Source: Candidatus Pacearchaeota archaeon
GTDB taxonomy: Archaea; Nanoarchaeota; Nanoarchaeia; Pacearchaeales; GW2011-AR1
Reading direction: 5' to 3'
Assembly (NCBI GenBank): GCA_002690445.1
Contig: NZER01000230.1
Span: 1-24,920 of the forward strand
DNA: 24,920 bases
Below, piece by piece: positions 1-5,340 of this stretch. Position numbers and translations under genes: made by a program. Position 1 is the stretch's first letter. Every line of letters starts with the position of its first letter. The notes below the pieces were generated by a model. That model saw only the letters and a list, made by a program, of their open reading frames with translations, did not search any database and was not told the origin of the DNA.

Positions 1-1
1 C

Positions 2-466
2 GGTGATTCGTTATTGCCAAAAGTGCAGGGGAACCGAGACCCCTTAGTCTTCCACAAGGCGGCTTTTGCACTGGTTGGGAAAACTGTTTCTTTTCCTGTC
101 GTGCATCCCTTTAGTGATAGTTCTGATGATTACGCGAAGAAAATGGTGGACTCTGGGAATTGGGAACAGATTATTCCAGAAGAAAAATATTATCGGCTCC
201 AGTTAAAAGACTGCGATATCCTAACATGGGCCTTTTCCGAGGACGGACTAGGTGGGTGCGATGGCAAAGCCGGAATGGATGGAGGGAATACCACTACCGG
301 CTTCCTAATTAAAGCCGACGGTGACTTTCCAACTCTTGCTTATGCGTGTTGCCGCTATGTCCCAAGCGGAGTTTTCCCCCTTTCGGAAGTTCTCACTAAC
401 CGGGAAAAATACGGGAACGGCCTCAAGGCGAAGCTAATTTATATTCATCGGTGGGTTGGCTCATGA
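2..466 (+). CDS. Hypothetical protein, 5' end cut by window edge
   Basis: The reading frame is open from the first bases of the window to a TGA at 464-466, so the true start probably lies outside; a TTG at 14 is the first possible start inside. The visible part is about 155 residues, soluble in character, with no membrane segment. It has a Gly/Asp-rich middle (GGCDGKAGMDGG, encoded near 252-290) and two adjacent Cys before an Arg-Tyr-Val stretch near the C-terminus. I do not recognise the family. It overlaps the next gene by 4 bases (ATGA), so the two are translationally coupled. Its position just before the lysis cassette suggests the end of the late tail or structural region, but this is inference from order only. 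Confidence 0.6.
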   Translation, partial: GDSLLPKVQGNRDPLVFHKAAFALVGKTVSFPVVHPFSDSSDDYAKKMVDSGNWEQIIPEEKYYRLQLKDCDILTWAFSEDGLGGCDGKAGMDGGNTTTGFLIKADGDFPTLAYACCRYVPSGVFPLSEVLTNREKYGNGLKAKLIYIHRWVGS

Positions 467-1383
467 GAAATTATGGGTCGGTTCGCGTAACCGGACTGAA
501 GACAGATGGTGACGATGTAGCAGAGCACATCAAGTTTTGGGCAAAGAAGGAGCCCTGGGTTTATTCGAGGTTTATCTTCAATAAGTACACCTATTATTTT
601 CTCCAATCCATAATCCTTATCCTCGTCGCTGGTAGCTTCTTTTTCTTTCCTCCTTTGCGATTACTCCTGGCTTTCGTTTTAGCCTACCCACTAGGCCACT
701 TGATGTTTTGCATGGGGCACACCATCGTCCACGCCCGGTACATTGAAAGTCCGCTCGAAGATTGGCAACCCGGAATAGTGGTTGCATGGCTTCACCATTA
801 TGACCAACCAGGCGCAATTCAGAAATATTGGTGGGTCCACCGATTGAATTTCTTACTTCAAACTCAGTCAAGCCTCATTGCCTTGGTAGGAGTTTGGATC
901 TTACCGTATCTTCTGTTCGGTAATTCAATCATCCCACTTTATATTATGTACCTGTTCTGGTTCAGCATGGTCGAGCCGGTTCATGAGTTTGCTCATACGC
1001 CCGACGAAATCCTTGTTCCACGGACACAGGAAAACAAAGCGGAACGGAAGGCGGCTCGTAAGGCGCATTTCTCCCTTCCGATGTATTACTGGTTGAGCTT
1101 CGCTTGTGCCCTTCGTTTAGTCGATGAAGAGGGCCATGATGAGCACCACAACCACGGTGCCACAAATAAAGACTTGAAGCGGATTCGCCACTTCTCTGAC
1201 TTAGAAGTTCCGTTTGCTGACTGGCTTTTTGACCGGGTGTGGCTCGTCGCTCTAAAAATCAAGGATTGGGGCTGGTTCAAGACAACACCGATTCGTAAGG
1301 CGTTGTATTTACAGGGCTTCTTTCTGGTTCCCTTCGCCTTCCTTCTGTGCTCATTATTATATTGCGGGGGGTGGGTGTTGTGA
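463..1383 (+). CDS. Polytopic membrane protein with fatty-acid hydroxylase/desaturase-like histidine motifs
   Basis: A 306-residue integral membrane protein. The ATG at 463 is chosen because it makes a 4-base ATGA overlap with the upstream stop; a GTG at 451 is possible but less likely. Hydrophobic segments lie at about 41-62, 64-84, 135-155, 157-171 and 286-302. Four histidine clusters are visible: H86-x3-H90, H111-H112, H174-x3-H178 and H225-x2-H228-H229 (with H231). Membrane di-iron fatty-acid hydroxylases and desaturases use HxxxH and HxxHH clusters facing the cytosol, and the order here resembles the four-cluster plan of the hydroxylase branch. The likely activity is therefore oxidation of a lipid acyl chain, but substrate and activity are inferred. 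It sits directly before the lysis genes, so a role in remodelling host membrane lipid is possible. Alternative: a His-rich membrane protein without catalysis. Confidence 0.7.
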   Translation: MRNYGSVRVTGLKTDGDDVAEHIKFWAKKEPWVYSRFIFNKYTYYFLQSIILILVAGSFFFFPPLRLLLAFVLAYPLGHLMFCMGHTIVHARYIESPLEDWQPGIVVAWLHHYDQPGAIQKYWWVHRLNFLLQTQSSLIALVGVWILPYLLFGNSIIPLYIMYLFWFSMVEPVHEFAHTPDEILVPRTQENKAERKAARKAHFSLPMYYWLSFACALRLVDEEGHDEHHNHGATNKDLKRIRHFSDLEVPFADWLFDRVWLVALKIKDWGWFKTTPIRKALYLQGFFLVPFAFLLCSLLYCGGWVL

Positions 1384-1384
1384 G

Positions 1385-1678
1385 ATGGAATTATTGCCAC
1401 TTCTGGAATTTGGGTCGAACGGTCTTATATTTGCGATTATTCTTGCGGCATTTAAGGCGATTGAGATTCGGAAGGCTAAGAGCAACGGCGGCACGATATA
1501 TACGAGAATCACTGTACTAGAAAACAGGGTTCGCGATCTTGGAGATGAAGTGAACGAAATCCAGACCGAATTGCACCAGTTCCACACCCAATTTTGTGAA
1601 TTCCGAGAAGAAGTGCGGTTGATGTGGGCAAAGCAAAAAGTGCGAGAAGATACCTTAAGGGAGATTCAAGATGGGTAA
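1385..1678 (+). CDS. Membrane-anchored coiled-coil protein of the lysis region
   Basis: A 97-residue protein that starts one base after the stop of the upstream gene. Residues 13-27 form one short hydrophobic segment close to the N-terminus. The rest is highly charged, with heptad-like spacing (LENRVRDLGDEVNEIQTELH, about residues 44-63), so a membrane anchor followed by a coiled coil is likely. This layout is shared by XhlA-like lysis accessory proteins and some spanin-type proteins, but I see no diagnostic motif. It overlaps the next holin-like gene by 8 bases. A role in lysis is inferred from its neighbours. Confidence 0.65.
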   Translation: MELLPLLEFGSNGLIFAIILAAFKAIEIRKAKSNGGTIYTRITVLENRVRDLGDEVNEIQTELHQFHTQFCEFREEVRLMWAKQKVREDTLREIQDG

Positions 1679-1922
1679 AGAATCAGAACAGACGGGCGAC
1701 AAGCCAACCTGGAAATCAACGGAATTCTGGATCTCTCTTGTCGGCGTTATTGGTGGGATTGTGATGGCGGTGCTCCCTGATTCCCCCTCTGCGAATATAG
1801 TCGGCGGCATCCTCGCCGCTATCTGTGGCTCCAGCTATACGCTTGGGAGGTCAGTGGTAAAGGGGAATGCAGAAAAAGCCAAGGCGAGCGTGGCCTTATT
1901 GGATGCAGCTAGAAAAAAGTAA
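1671..1922 (+). CDS. Putative holin (two-TM small protein)
   Basis: An 83-residue protein with a charged, polar N-terminus (about residues 1-18), a first membrane segment near 19-37 (FWISLVGVIGGIVMAVL), a short turn with DSPS, a second segment near 42-60, and a basic tail ending in RKK. This is the shape of small class-II-type holins, which make membrane lesions and release the endolysin. An SD-like AGGGAGA precedes the ATG. It lies between a coiled-coil membrane protein and an M15 endolysin, which supports the call. The last codons AGA AAA AAG TAA contain the slippery heptamer A-AAA-AAG, so a longer frameshifted form may also be made (separate entry). The holin call rests on topology and context, not a family-specific motif. 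Confidence 0.65.
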   Translation: MGKESEQTGDKPTWKSTEFWISLVGVIGGIVMAVLPDSPSANIVGGILAAICGSSYTLGRSVVKGNAEKAKASVALLDAARKK

Positions 1923-1967
1923 TCATCCCCAATGGGCTTTCTCTTGGTTTACGTCTTCGGGATGATT
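1913..1967 (+). promoter_or_regulatory. Candidate -1 programmed ribosomal frameshift site (A-AAA-AAG plus stem)
   Basis: Positions 1913-1919 read A-AAA-AAG in the holin-like frame, the heptamer used by E. coli dnaX. The zero-frame stop TAA follows at once (1920-1922). The -1 frame has its own upstream stop TAG at 1910-1912, so a -1 shift that continues downstream can only happen within the few bases that hold this heptamer. A perfect 9-bp stem (1921-1929 with 1959-1967, loop 29 nt) starts one base after the heptamer. That spacing is short, though the lower pairs could open on the ribosome. Seen directly: heptamer, frames and stem. Inferred: actual frameshifting. Confidence 0.5.
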
Positions 1968-2107
1968 TTGACATTAGCAATGGTCTCGATGCTCTTGAGG
2001 CTGTGGGGCGGGTCGACCATTCGATAGAGGATTTAAGTCTTTTCGCAGAAGCAGGGTTGGGGTTGAATAGCTGGAATATTGCCGGGGGTTTAGAGTGGAG
2101 GTGGTGA
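1919..2107 (+). CDS. -1 frame extension of the holin-like gene (62 codons, no own start)
   Basis: This frame stays open from just after the TAG at 1910-1912 to TGA at 2105-2107 and exactly fills the gap before the endolysin ATG at 2111. It has no ATG; the only internal start is a GTG with poor SD spacing. It does not look random: it alternates polar and hydrophobic residues (for example LSLFAEAGLGLNSW, then AGGLEWRW at the end), a pattern like beta strands with a terminal aromatic. Joined by a -1 shift at A-AAA-AAG, the product would be 145 residues: two membrane segments plus this tail. Alternatives are a sequencing error in the six-A run, a decayed gene, or chance. I do not recognise the tail family. 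Confidence 0.4.
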   Translation, partial: VIIPNGLSLGLRLRDDFDISNGLDALEAVGRVDHSIEDLSLFAEAGLGLNSWNIAGGLEWRW

Positions 2108-2110
2108 CAG

Positions 2111-2566
2111 ATGACGGCAAAATGGGTCGGACATTTCTGGAAGCAGGAAGAGTTCGCGTGTCATTGTGGGTGCGGCCGGAATGAAATTCACCCTTTTCTT
2201 GTACAACTCGCTGATGATGTTCGCCGCCACCTCGGTGTGCCCATGTCATGTAATTCAGGAGTTAGATGCGAAGACCACAACCGGCGGGTCGGGGGTAGAG
2301 TTGCGAGCCCCACAAGCTTTGGAAGTCTGCACTTACCAGTTGGGGCGGTCCACCAGGGCCACGCCGGGGACTTTACCTTCGCGGAAAAGCCATTACGGAA
2401 CCGAGTCAACATCCTTCGTCTTTACATACTGTTTGAGAGCTACGGGAGGCGTTACGAAGGTCTAGGCCTCGGCCTTTATAATTCCTTCGTTCACGTGGAC
2501 GTCCGAGGCCAGCTCGGGCTCAAACCGGCCCGGTGGGAGCAGGGGTTCACATGGCCTCGCCTGTAG
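2111..2566 (+). CDS. M15-family peptidase endolysin (D-Ala-D-Ala carboxypeptidase-like)
   Basis: A 151-residue soluble protein with a strong SD (GGAGGTGG) 4-11 bases before its ATG. Features of the peptidase M15A fold are visible: the CNSGVRCEDHNRRVGG segment (residues 47-62), then S72-L-H74 and G83-x-A85-x-D87, equivalent to the SxHxxGxAxD zinc motif but with about six extra residues between H74 and G83, and F127-V-H128-V-D130 near the C-terminus as the last zinc ligand. Zinc would be held by H74, D87 and H128. Enzymes of this family cut peptide cross-links or termini in peptidoglycan. There is no signal peptide, so export would depend on the holin. Four Cys in the first 52 residues (17, 19, 21, 47) are unusual for the family. 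The start of the next small membrane gene overlaps its end. Confidence 0.85.
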   Translation: MTAKWVGHFWKQEEFACHCGCGRNEIHPFLVQLADDVRRHLGVPMSCNSGVRCEDHNRRVGGRVASPTSFGSLHLPVGAVHQGHAGDFTFAEKPLRNRVNILRLYILFESYGRRYEGLGLGLYNSFVHVDVRGQLGLKPARWEQGFTWPRL

Positions 2567-2703
2567 ACCCGCTGGAGGCCTTTCTGCTTATCGTTGGCAT
2601 CTTTGCGATTTCCTTGATTGGTGGGATCGTCCAACAGAAGAAGCACGAAAAAGAATTATCAAAACGGCTCGGAAAAGTCTTCGACGACAAGAAGCAGGAT
2701 TGA
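2551..2703 (+). CDS. Small single-TM protein of the lysis cassette
   Basis: A 50-residue protein whose ATG lies inside the end of the endolysin gene (16-base overlap), preceded by GGGAGCAGGGG. It has an acidic start (ASPVDPLEA), one membrane segment at about residues 9-26, then a basic and charged tail (QQKKHEKELSKRLGKVFDDK). The topology fits a small holin or antiholin, or an inner-membrane spanin with an unusually short periplasmic part. No family is recognised. Its placement directly after the endolysin is where spanin genes often lie. Confidence 0.55.
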   Translation: MASPVDPLEAFLLIVGIFAISLIGGIVQQKKHEKELSKRLGKVFDDKKQD

Positions 2704-2795
2704 AGCGGTTGCGGATAGAGCCTAACGAATGGGCGATATCCGCCCTCCTGCTCATTTCTATTTGTCAGGTGGTGCAGACTTGCCAGGGAGGGTGA
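2700..2795 (+). CDS. Possible 31-residue membrane peptide (TTG start)
   Basis: A short frame beginning at a TTG that overlaps the previous stop (TTGA) with a weak SD-like AGCAGGA upstream. It encodes a basic, charged start (KRLRIEPNE), a hydrophobic stretch (WAISALLLISICQVV) and an end with a second Cys. Its size and two Cys recall outer-membrane spanin lipoproteins, but the residue before each Cys does not fit a good lipobox. It ends two bases before the terminator stem, which suits the last gene of the operon. Low confidence. Confidence 0.25.
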   Translation: MKRLRIEPNEWAISALLLISICQVVQTCQGG

Positions 2796-2796
2796 C

Positions 2797-2827
2797 GGGA
2801 GCCGGTTGCGCGACCGGCCCCCTTTTG
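2797..2827 (+). terminator. Rho-independent terminator closing the lysis operon
   Basis: GCCGGT (2801-2806) pairs with ACCGGC (2813-2818) around a TGCGCG loop. It is extended by GGG (2797-2799) with CCC across one mismatch and followed by TTTT (2823-2826). It separates the rightward lysis genes from the convergent leftward operon. There is no T-run on the minus side, so it should act on plus-strand transcripts only. Confidence 0.7.
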
Positions 2828-2839
2828 ATTCGGGACGCC

Positions 2840-3463
2840 CTAAAGAGAGTGCCAATATTCAAGAGCATAGTTATAGGCGACCAAAGGGTCGCCGCCCCAA
2901 GTCAAGCTTAGTTGGTGAACCCTCTCCATCATCCTGACCGGGTCGTCCTTATCGGCATAGGCGTGGCTATCCGTCTGAACGGCCAAGTTAAGACTTTCCT
3001 GGTACGTTCGACGGCCTTCTGCCAACCGGGCGGCTACGGCCGGGTCGGGCCGGGGCCGGGAGCGGGAGTCGTATGTAAAGATTTTCCCGTTCGGCATAGC
3101 CTGATTCCAGGTATCGAAAAGGCCGTGGGTCTTCAAGTCATCCCTAAGATTCTCGACCTGGGAGGCGGTCCAGCCACCATGATCAAGATGGTGGTAAAGA
3201 AGCCGAGCTAGTCCAGTGAGCCGGTGAACGTGTGCTTGAGAACCGGTAAAGGCGTCGAGGAGATATTCAACGGCCTCGATGTCATCATAGCGATAAGGCA
3301 CCTCGCATTGACCACAAAAGGTGGGCTCACTGAGGCGGGGGATAGTTTCATCGTCGCACCGGGCGCATTCCCGCATCTCCGGCGGCGGCTCTGGGTCGTT
3401 GTGCTCGTTTTCTAGGCGAGTTTCGAAACTCCGCAAACTTGCCTTGTTTTTATTGTTCATCAT
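2840..3463 (-). CDS. Hypothetical protein with N-terminal C4 zinc knuckle
   Basis: A 207-residue protein, last gene of the leftward operon. Residues 33-53 hold C33-x2-C36 and C50-x2-C53, a likely zinc ribbon. The rest is helical and acidic to neutral, with a His-rich stretch around residues 77-95 (AHVHRLTGLARLLYHHLDH). Two adjacent ATG codons are possible starts (3463 and 3460); AAAGGA lies about 11 bases upstream. The gene overlaps the upstream RHH-like gene by 14 bases, so they are probably co-translated. I do not recognise the family; a nucleic-acid or protein-binding role is only suggested by the zinc knuckle. Confidence 0.7.
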   Translation of the reverse strand: MMNNKNKASLRSFETRLENEHNDPEPPPEMRECARCDDETIPRLSEPTFCGQCEVPYRYDDIEAVEYLLDAFTGSQAHVHRLTGLARLLYHHLDHGGWTASQVENLRDDLKTHGLFDTWNQAMPNGKIFTYDSRSRPRPDPAVAARLAEGRRTYQESLNLAVQTDSHAYADKDDPVRMMERVHQLSLTWGGDPLVAYNYALEYWHSL

Positions 3464-3704
3464 TTCTGGGGTTATCCTTTTCTTTCATCCAAGTTTCGAA
3501 GTCTGAACTCGGTGTCACATTGCCACCCTGTTCTAGGAATTTGGCTATTTTTTCTTTCGCCGCAGATTTCTCCAGTAAGTCGTCCAGAGCGCATCTTACG
3601 AATTCTGATACTTTAACCCCCTCGAATAGGGCGGCGGCTTTTAATTTTCTTTTCGTTCCTGGCTCAAGTCGAACAAGGAGACTTTCTGTTTTATGCTTCG
3701 TCAT
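3450..3704 (-). CDS. Ribbon-helix-helix-like DNA-binding protein
   Basis: An 84-residue protein. Residues 6-50 fit the ribbon-helix-helix pattern: a short strand (SLLVRLEPGT), a basic helix (KRKLKAAALFEG), a V-S/E-F turn and a second helix (SEFVRCALDDLLEK). RHH dimers, such as CopG and MetJ, bind operators with the strand. The remaining 34 residues form a charged tail that could bind a partner protein. The start codon overlaps the stop of the upstream winged-helix-like gene (TAATG). No toxin gene is evident next to it, so a transcription regulator is more likely than an antitoxin. Target unknown; palindromes in this window (see 5939-5948) are candidates. Confidence 0.65.
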   Translation of the reverse strand: MTKHKTESLLVRLEPGTKRKLKAAALFEGVKVSEFVRCALDDLLEKSAAKEKIAKFLEQGGNVTPSSDFETWMKEKDNPRNDEQ

Positions 3705-4327
3705 TACGACGGCCTTTCTGAATAAAATTCCTCTATTGTCCCATCTTCGCGGATTACTATTGCGGATGGGGGTGGTGCCCCATAAAAATCCGCCATTGCA
3801 GCGAGTTGGGCTTTAAAAATATCCAAGGTTAAACAGACCGCGATATCTTGGTCGCCCTCTGCGAATGTCACGATGACGCGCTCCTCCGCGTTCACCCAGA
3901 TCCCAAAATGGGAAAAGTCCTGGTCGGTGTCATACTGAACCCACCCTTTGCCAAGGCTCCCGTCATAGTGATACCTGCTCCTGCTCATGTGGAACGAGCG
4001 CATCAAGATAGCCCCCGTATCGGTCACTTCAACCATGAGCCGCCATCGGTTAGAGCTTGGGTTCCAGTGAACAAGGTGATTTCTTTCTAGGTCCGAGAGC
4101 GCTTCCGAATAGGCCTCAGAATGATCCCCTCGGGGGTCGCAAACGTCTAATCCGGTCGCCCAAACGAGGTCGTCGGGGCACTTTGGCCCTTCCCTGAGCT
4201 GAGTTAATATTTTGAAAACGTATTCATCCCGCAAAGCGATGAATGTTTCCTGACAAAATTCCGAGTCAAATTCGCGATAGCAAAATGGGACTAGGGGGGT
4301 TGGTAATAAGTTTTGAATCTTTTTCAT
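3704..4327 (-). CDS. Hypothetical protein with winged-helix-like N-terminal half
   Basis: A 207-residue protein beginning MKKIQNLLP. Residues 34-110 read like a winged helix-turn-helix: a helix (DEYVFKILTQLREGP), a second helix after CPDDLV, a recognition-like helix (SEALSDLERNHLVHW) and a wing (NRWRLMVEVTDTG). This is followed by a beta-rich C-terminal part of unknown kind. The ATG sits 5 bases from the repeated leader TAACTCAACCAAAGGA (4333-4348). The gene is followed without a gap by the RHH-like gene. It may be a regulator of phage or host genes, but no family was recognised and the fold call is by eye. Confidence 0.6.
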   Translation of the reverse strand: MKKIQNLLPTPLVPFCYREFDSEFCQETFIALRDEYVFKILTQLREGPKCPDDLVWATGLDVCDPRGDHSEAYSEALSDLERNHLVHWNPSSNRWRLMVEVTDTGAILMRSFHMSRSRYHYDGSLGKGWVQYDTDQDFSHFGIWVNAEERVIVTFAEGDQDIAVCLTLDIFKAQLAAMADFYGAPPPSAIVIREDGTIEEFYSERPS

Positions 4328-4332
4328 TGTCT

Positions 4333-4348
4333 TCCTTTGGTTGAGTTA
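4333..4348 (-). promoter_or_regulatory. Repeated translation leader, copy 1 (TAACTCAACCAAAGGA)
   Basis: On the minus strand this reads TAACTCAACCAAAGGA and ends in the SD (AAAGGA), 5 bases before the ATG at 4327. It is identical to copies before three other genes; the ten bases upstream of the SD are conserved beyond what an SD needs. Confidence 0.75.
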
Positions 4349-4355
4349 AATAGTT

Positions 4356-4577
4356 CTACCACCAAGGCGGCACCCTCATAGGGCTGTACGCTTCGGGGTC
4401 GAGCGGGATGGGGTCTAAACCTTTCGAGGTTCTGTGGATTTCGTTCCACCGGTCAAAGCAATTCCGGCACAGCATTTCCCGTTCTCCGTCCACCCTTATC
4501 GAGGGAACCTTGTCAGGGTTGGCCGATATTATGACGCCGCAATTGATACAGGGTCCATCGACAGTTATAAAAGCCAA
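4356..4577 (-). CDS. Small C4 zinc-ribbon protein (phage conserved hypothetical)
   Basis: A 73-residue protein. The TTG start is chosen because AAAGGAG lies 6 bases upstream within the repeated leader; no ATG fits. C10-x2-C13 and C37-x2-C40 make a treble-clef or ribbon zinc site around a segment reading NPDKVPSIRVDGERE, followed by a C-terminal segment DPIPLDPEAYSP. From memory, this layout (CxxC, NP-x-(R/K)VPS, GE..C..C, then P-x-DPEAY-x-P) resembles a small protein common in actinobacterial phages, whose role is unknown. It lies in a run of small early-type genes, each with its own leader copy. Confidence 0.7.
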   Translation of the reverse strand: MAFITVDGPCINCGVIISANPDKVPSIRVDGEREMLCRNCFDRWNEIHRTSKGLDPIPLDPEAYSPMRVPPWW

Positions 4578-4584
4578 GGGCTTC

Positions 4585-4600
4585 TCCTTTGGTTGAGTTA
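4585..4600 (-). promoter_or_regulatory. Repeated translation leader, copy 2
   Basis: TAACTCAACCAAAGGA on the minus strand, followed by GAAGCCC and then the TTG start at 4577. It supports this non-ATG start. Confidence 0.75.
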
Positions 4601-4627
4601 AGTCGGTATCTAGAACTTCATATTCTA

Positions 4628-4921
4628 TTAAAATCTATGTGCCCAATAGCCCCGTGAATATAACTTCACCAAACCGTTTTTAAGTTCACGCCGACTGTCG
4701 ACTATTGACCCCATATAATTCATCGCCTCTTCCACCTCACCCGCTATCTCGGGAGCGACTTTAGCCACTGCTCGGCCTTTCCAATGGTCATCCGGGTGTT
4801 CAATATGCTGGTCGTAAAGACTCTTCATTCGTTCCTGATGGGCGGTTCTGTCTTCCCGTTTAGCACTACTTTGTAACAGGTTGTTTACAACTGTTATTTT
4901 GATGTCATCTAAATCGTCCAT
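4628..4921 (-). CDS. Hypothetical small acidic/helical protein
   Basis: A 97-residue soluble protein starting MDDLDDIKITVVNN. It is predicted mostly helical, with a charged middle (AKREDRTAHQERMKSLYDQ) and an aromatic basic end (LYSRGYWAHRF). There is no membrane segment or Cys motif, and I do not recognise it. The ATG is 5 bases after the SD in leader copy 3, and a terminator hairpin lies just upstream of that leader. Confidence 0.65.
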   Translation of the reverse strand: MDDLDDIKITVVNNLLQSSAKREDRTAHQERMKSLYDQHIEHPDDHWKGRAVAKVAPEIAGEVEEAMNYMGSIVDSRRELKNGLVKLYSRGYWAHRF

Positions 4922-4926
4922 GTTTT

Positions 4927-4942
4927 TCCTTTGGTTGAGTTA
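4927..4942 (-). promoter_or_regulatory. Repeated translation leader, copy 3
   Basis: TAACTCAACCAAAGGA on the minus strand, inside the duplicated linker, 5 bases before the ATG at 4921. Confidence 0.75.
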
Positions 4943-4947
4943 CACCC

Positions 4948-4970
4948 AAAAAGCCCGGCGGGGCCGGGCT
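4948..4970 (-). terminator. Hairpin terminator between two small early genes
   Basis: On the minus strand AGCCCGGC-CCC-GCCGGGCT is followed by TTTT. The 8-bp GC stem has a 3-base loop. It lies after the stop of the 4993-5268 gene and just before leader copy 3, leaving no obvious room for a new promoter. Read-through, antitermination or a role in mRNA stability must therefore be considered. Confidence 0.7.
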
Positions 4971-4992
4971 TAATGTGGGGCGGTCGATTACC

Positions 4993-5268
4993 CTAAAGGC
5001 TGTCAGCCGCTTTGTAAATTACCTGAGCATTCTCATAGTTCTCCAAAAATCGATCCCTCGCCTTTTGGTCAAGGCAATCTTCAATCACGTAGCGGAAAAA
5101 TTCGGCATGGATTTTTTCTTTAGGTTGCAGCCAAAAAGCGTCTTCGTCGCCGTGGGTTCCGGTAGATACTTGTTCTACAAATAATTCAAAATAGATGAGC
5201 CAGTCGGGGTTGACTGCCTGTTGGCAGATTCTCTTTAGGGATTGCTTATTGGCTTCGATGGTAATCAT
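4993..5268 (-). CDS. Hypothetical small protein
   Basis: A 91-residue soluble protein starting MITIEANKQSL. The frame could start 10 codons earlier at 5298, but those codons lie in the SD and leader copy 4, so the ATG at 5268 is chosen. The middle is aromatic (PDWLIYFELFVEQ), and the remainder is predicted helical with many acidic residues and the segment CLDQKARDRFLENYE. No motif or family recognised. It is flanked by the two duplicated linkers, so it behaves as a separate cassette. Confidence 0.65.
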   Translation of the reverse strand: MITIEANKQSLKRICQQAVNPDWLIYFELFVEQVSTGTHGDEDAFWLQPKEKIHAEFFRYVIEDCLDQKARDRFLENYENAQVIYKAADSL

Positions 5269-5275
5269 TGGTTTT

Positions 5276-5291
5276 TCCTTTGGTTGAGTTA
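5276..5291 (-). promoter_or_regulatory. Repeated translation leader, copy 4
   Basis: TAACTCAACCAAAGGA on the minus strand, followed by AAAACCA and the ATG at 5268. Confidence 0.75.
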
Positions 5292-5296
5292 CACCC

Positions 5297-5320
5297 AAAA
5301 AGCCCGGCGGGGGCCGGGCT
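5297..5320 (-). terminator. Hairpin terminator downstream of the Cys-rich gene
   Basis: Minus strand AGCCCGGC-CCCC-GCCGGGCT then TTTT, an 8-bp stem. It follows the stop of the 5341-5904 gene and leads directly into leader copy 4. Confidence 0.7.
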
Positions 5321-5340
5321 AATGAGCAGGGCGGGTGCGG

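Larger units (their letters stand above)
4922..4970 (-). repeat. Duplicated intergenic linker, copy A (terminator plus leader)
   Basis: These 49 bases match 5271-5320 except for one extra G in the hairpin loop of the second copy. In minus-strand order the unit is hairpin, TTTT, GGGTG, TAACTCAACCAAAGGA, AAAA. It joins two unrelated small genes, so it looks like a cassette linker that could support gene exchange by homologous recombination. Confidence 0.85.
5271..5320 (-). repeat. Duplicated intergenic linker, copy B (terminator plus leader)
   Basis: Fifty bases nearly identical to 4922-4970, one G longer in the loop. It carries the same hairpin, T-run and leader in the same order upstream of an unrelated gene. 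Confidence 0.85.

Noticed and set aside
1932..2027. 31-codon membrane-like frame in the third frame after the holin-like gene
   Set aside because: It has no SD and is in conflict with the longer, better-framed -1 extension, though it cannot be fully excluded.
5269..5298. Earlier start for the 4993-5268 gene
   Set aside because: The added codons lie in the SD and the conserved leader, which recurs before other genes.
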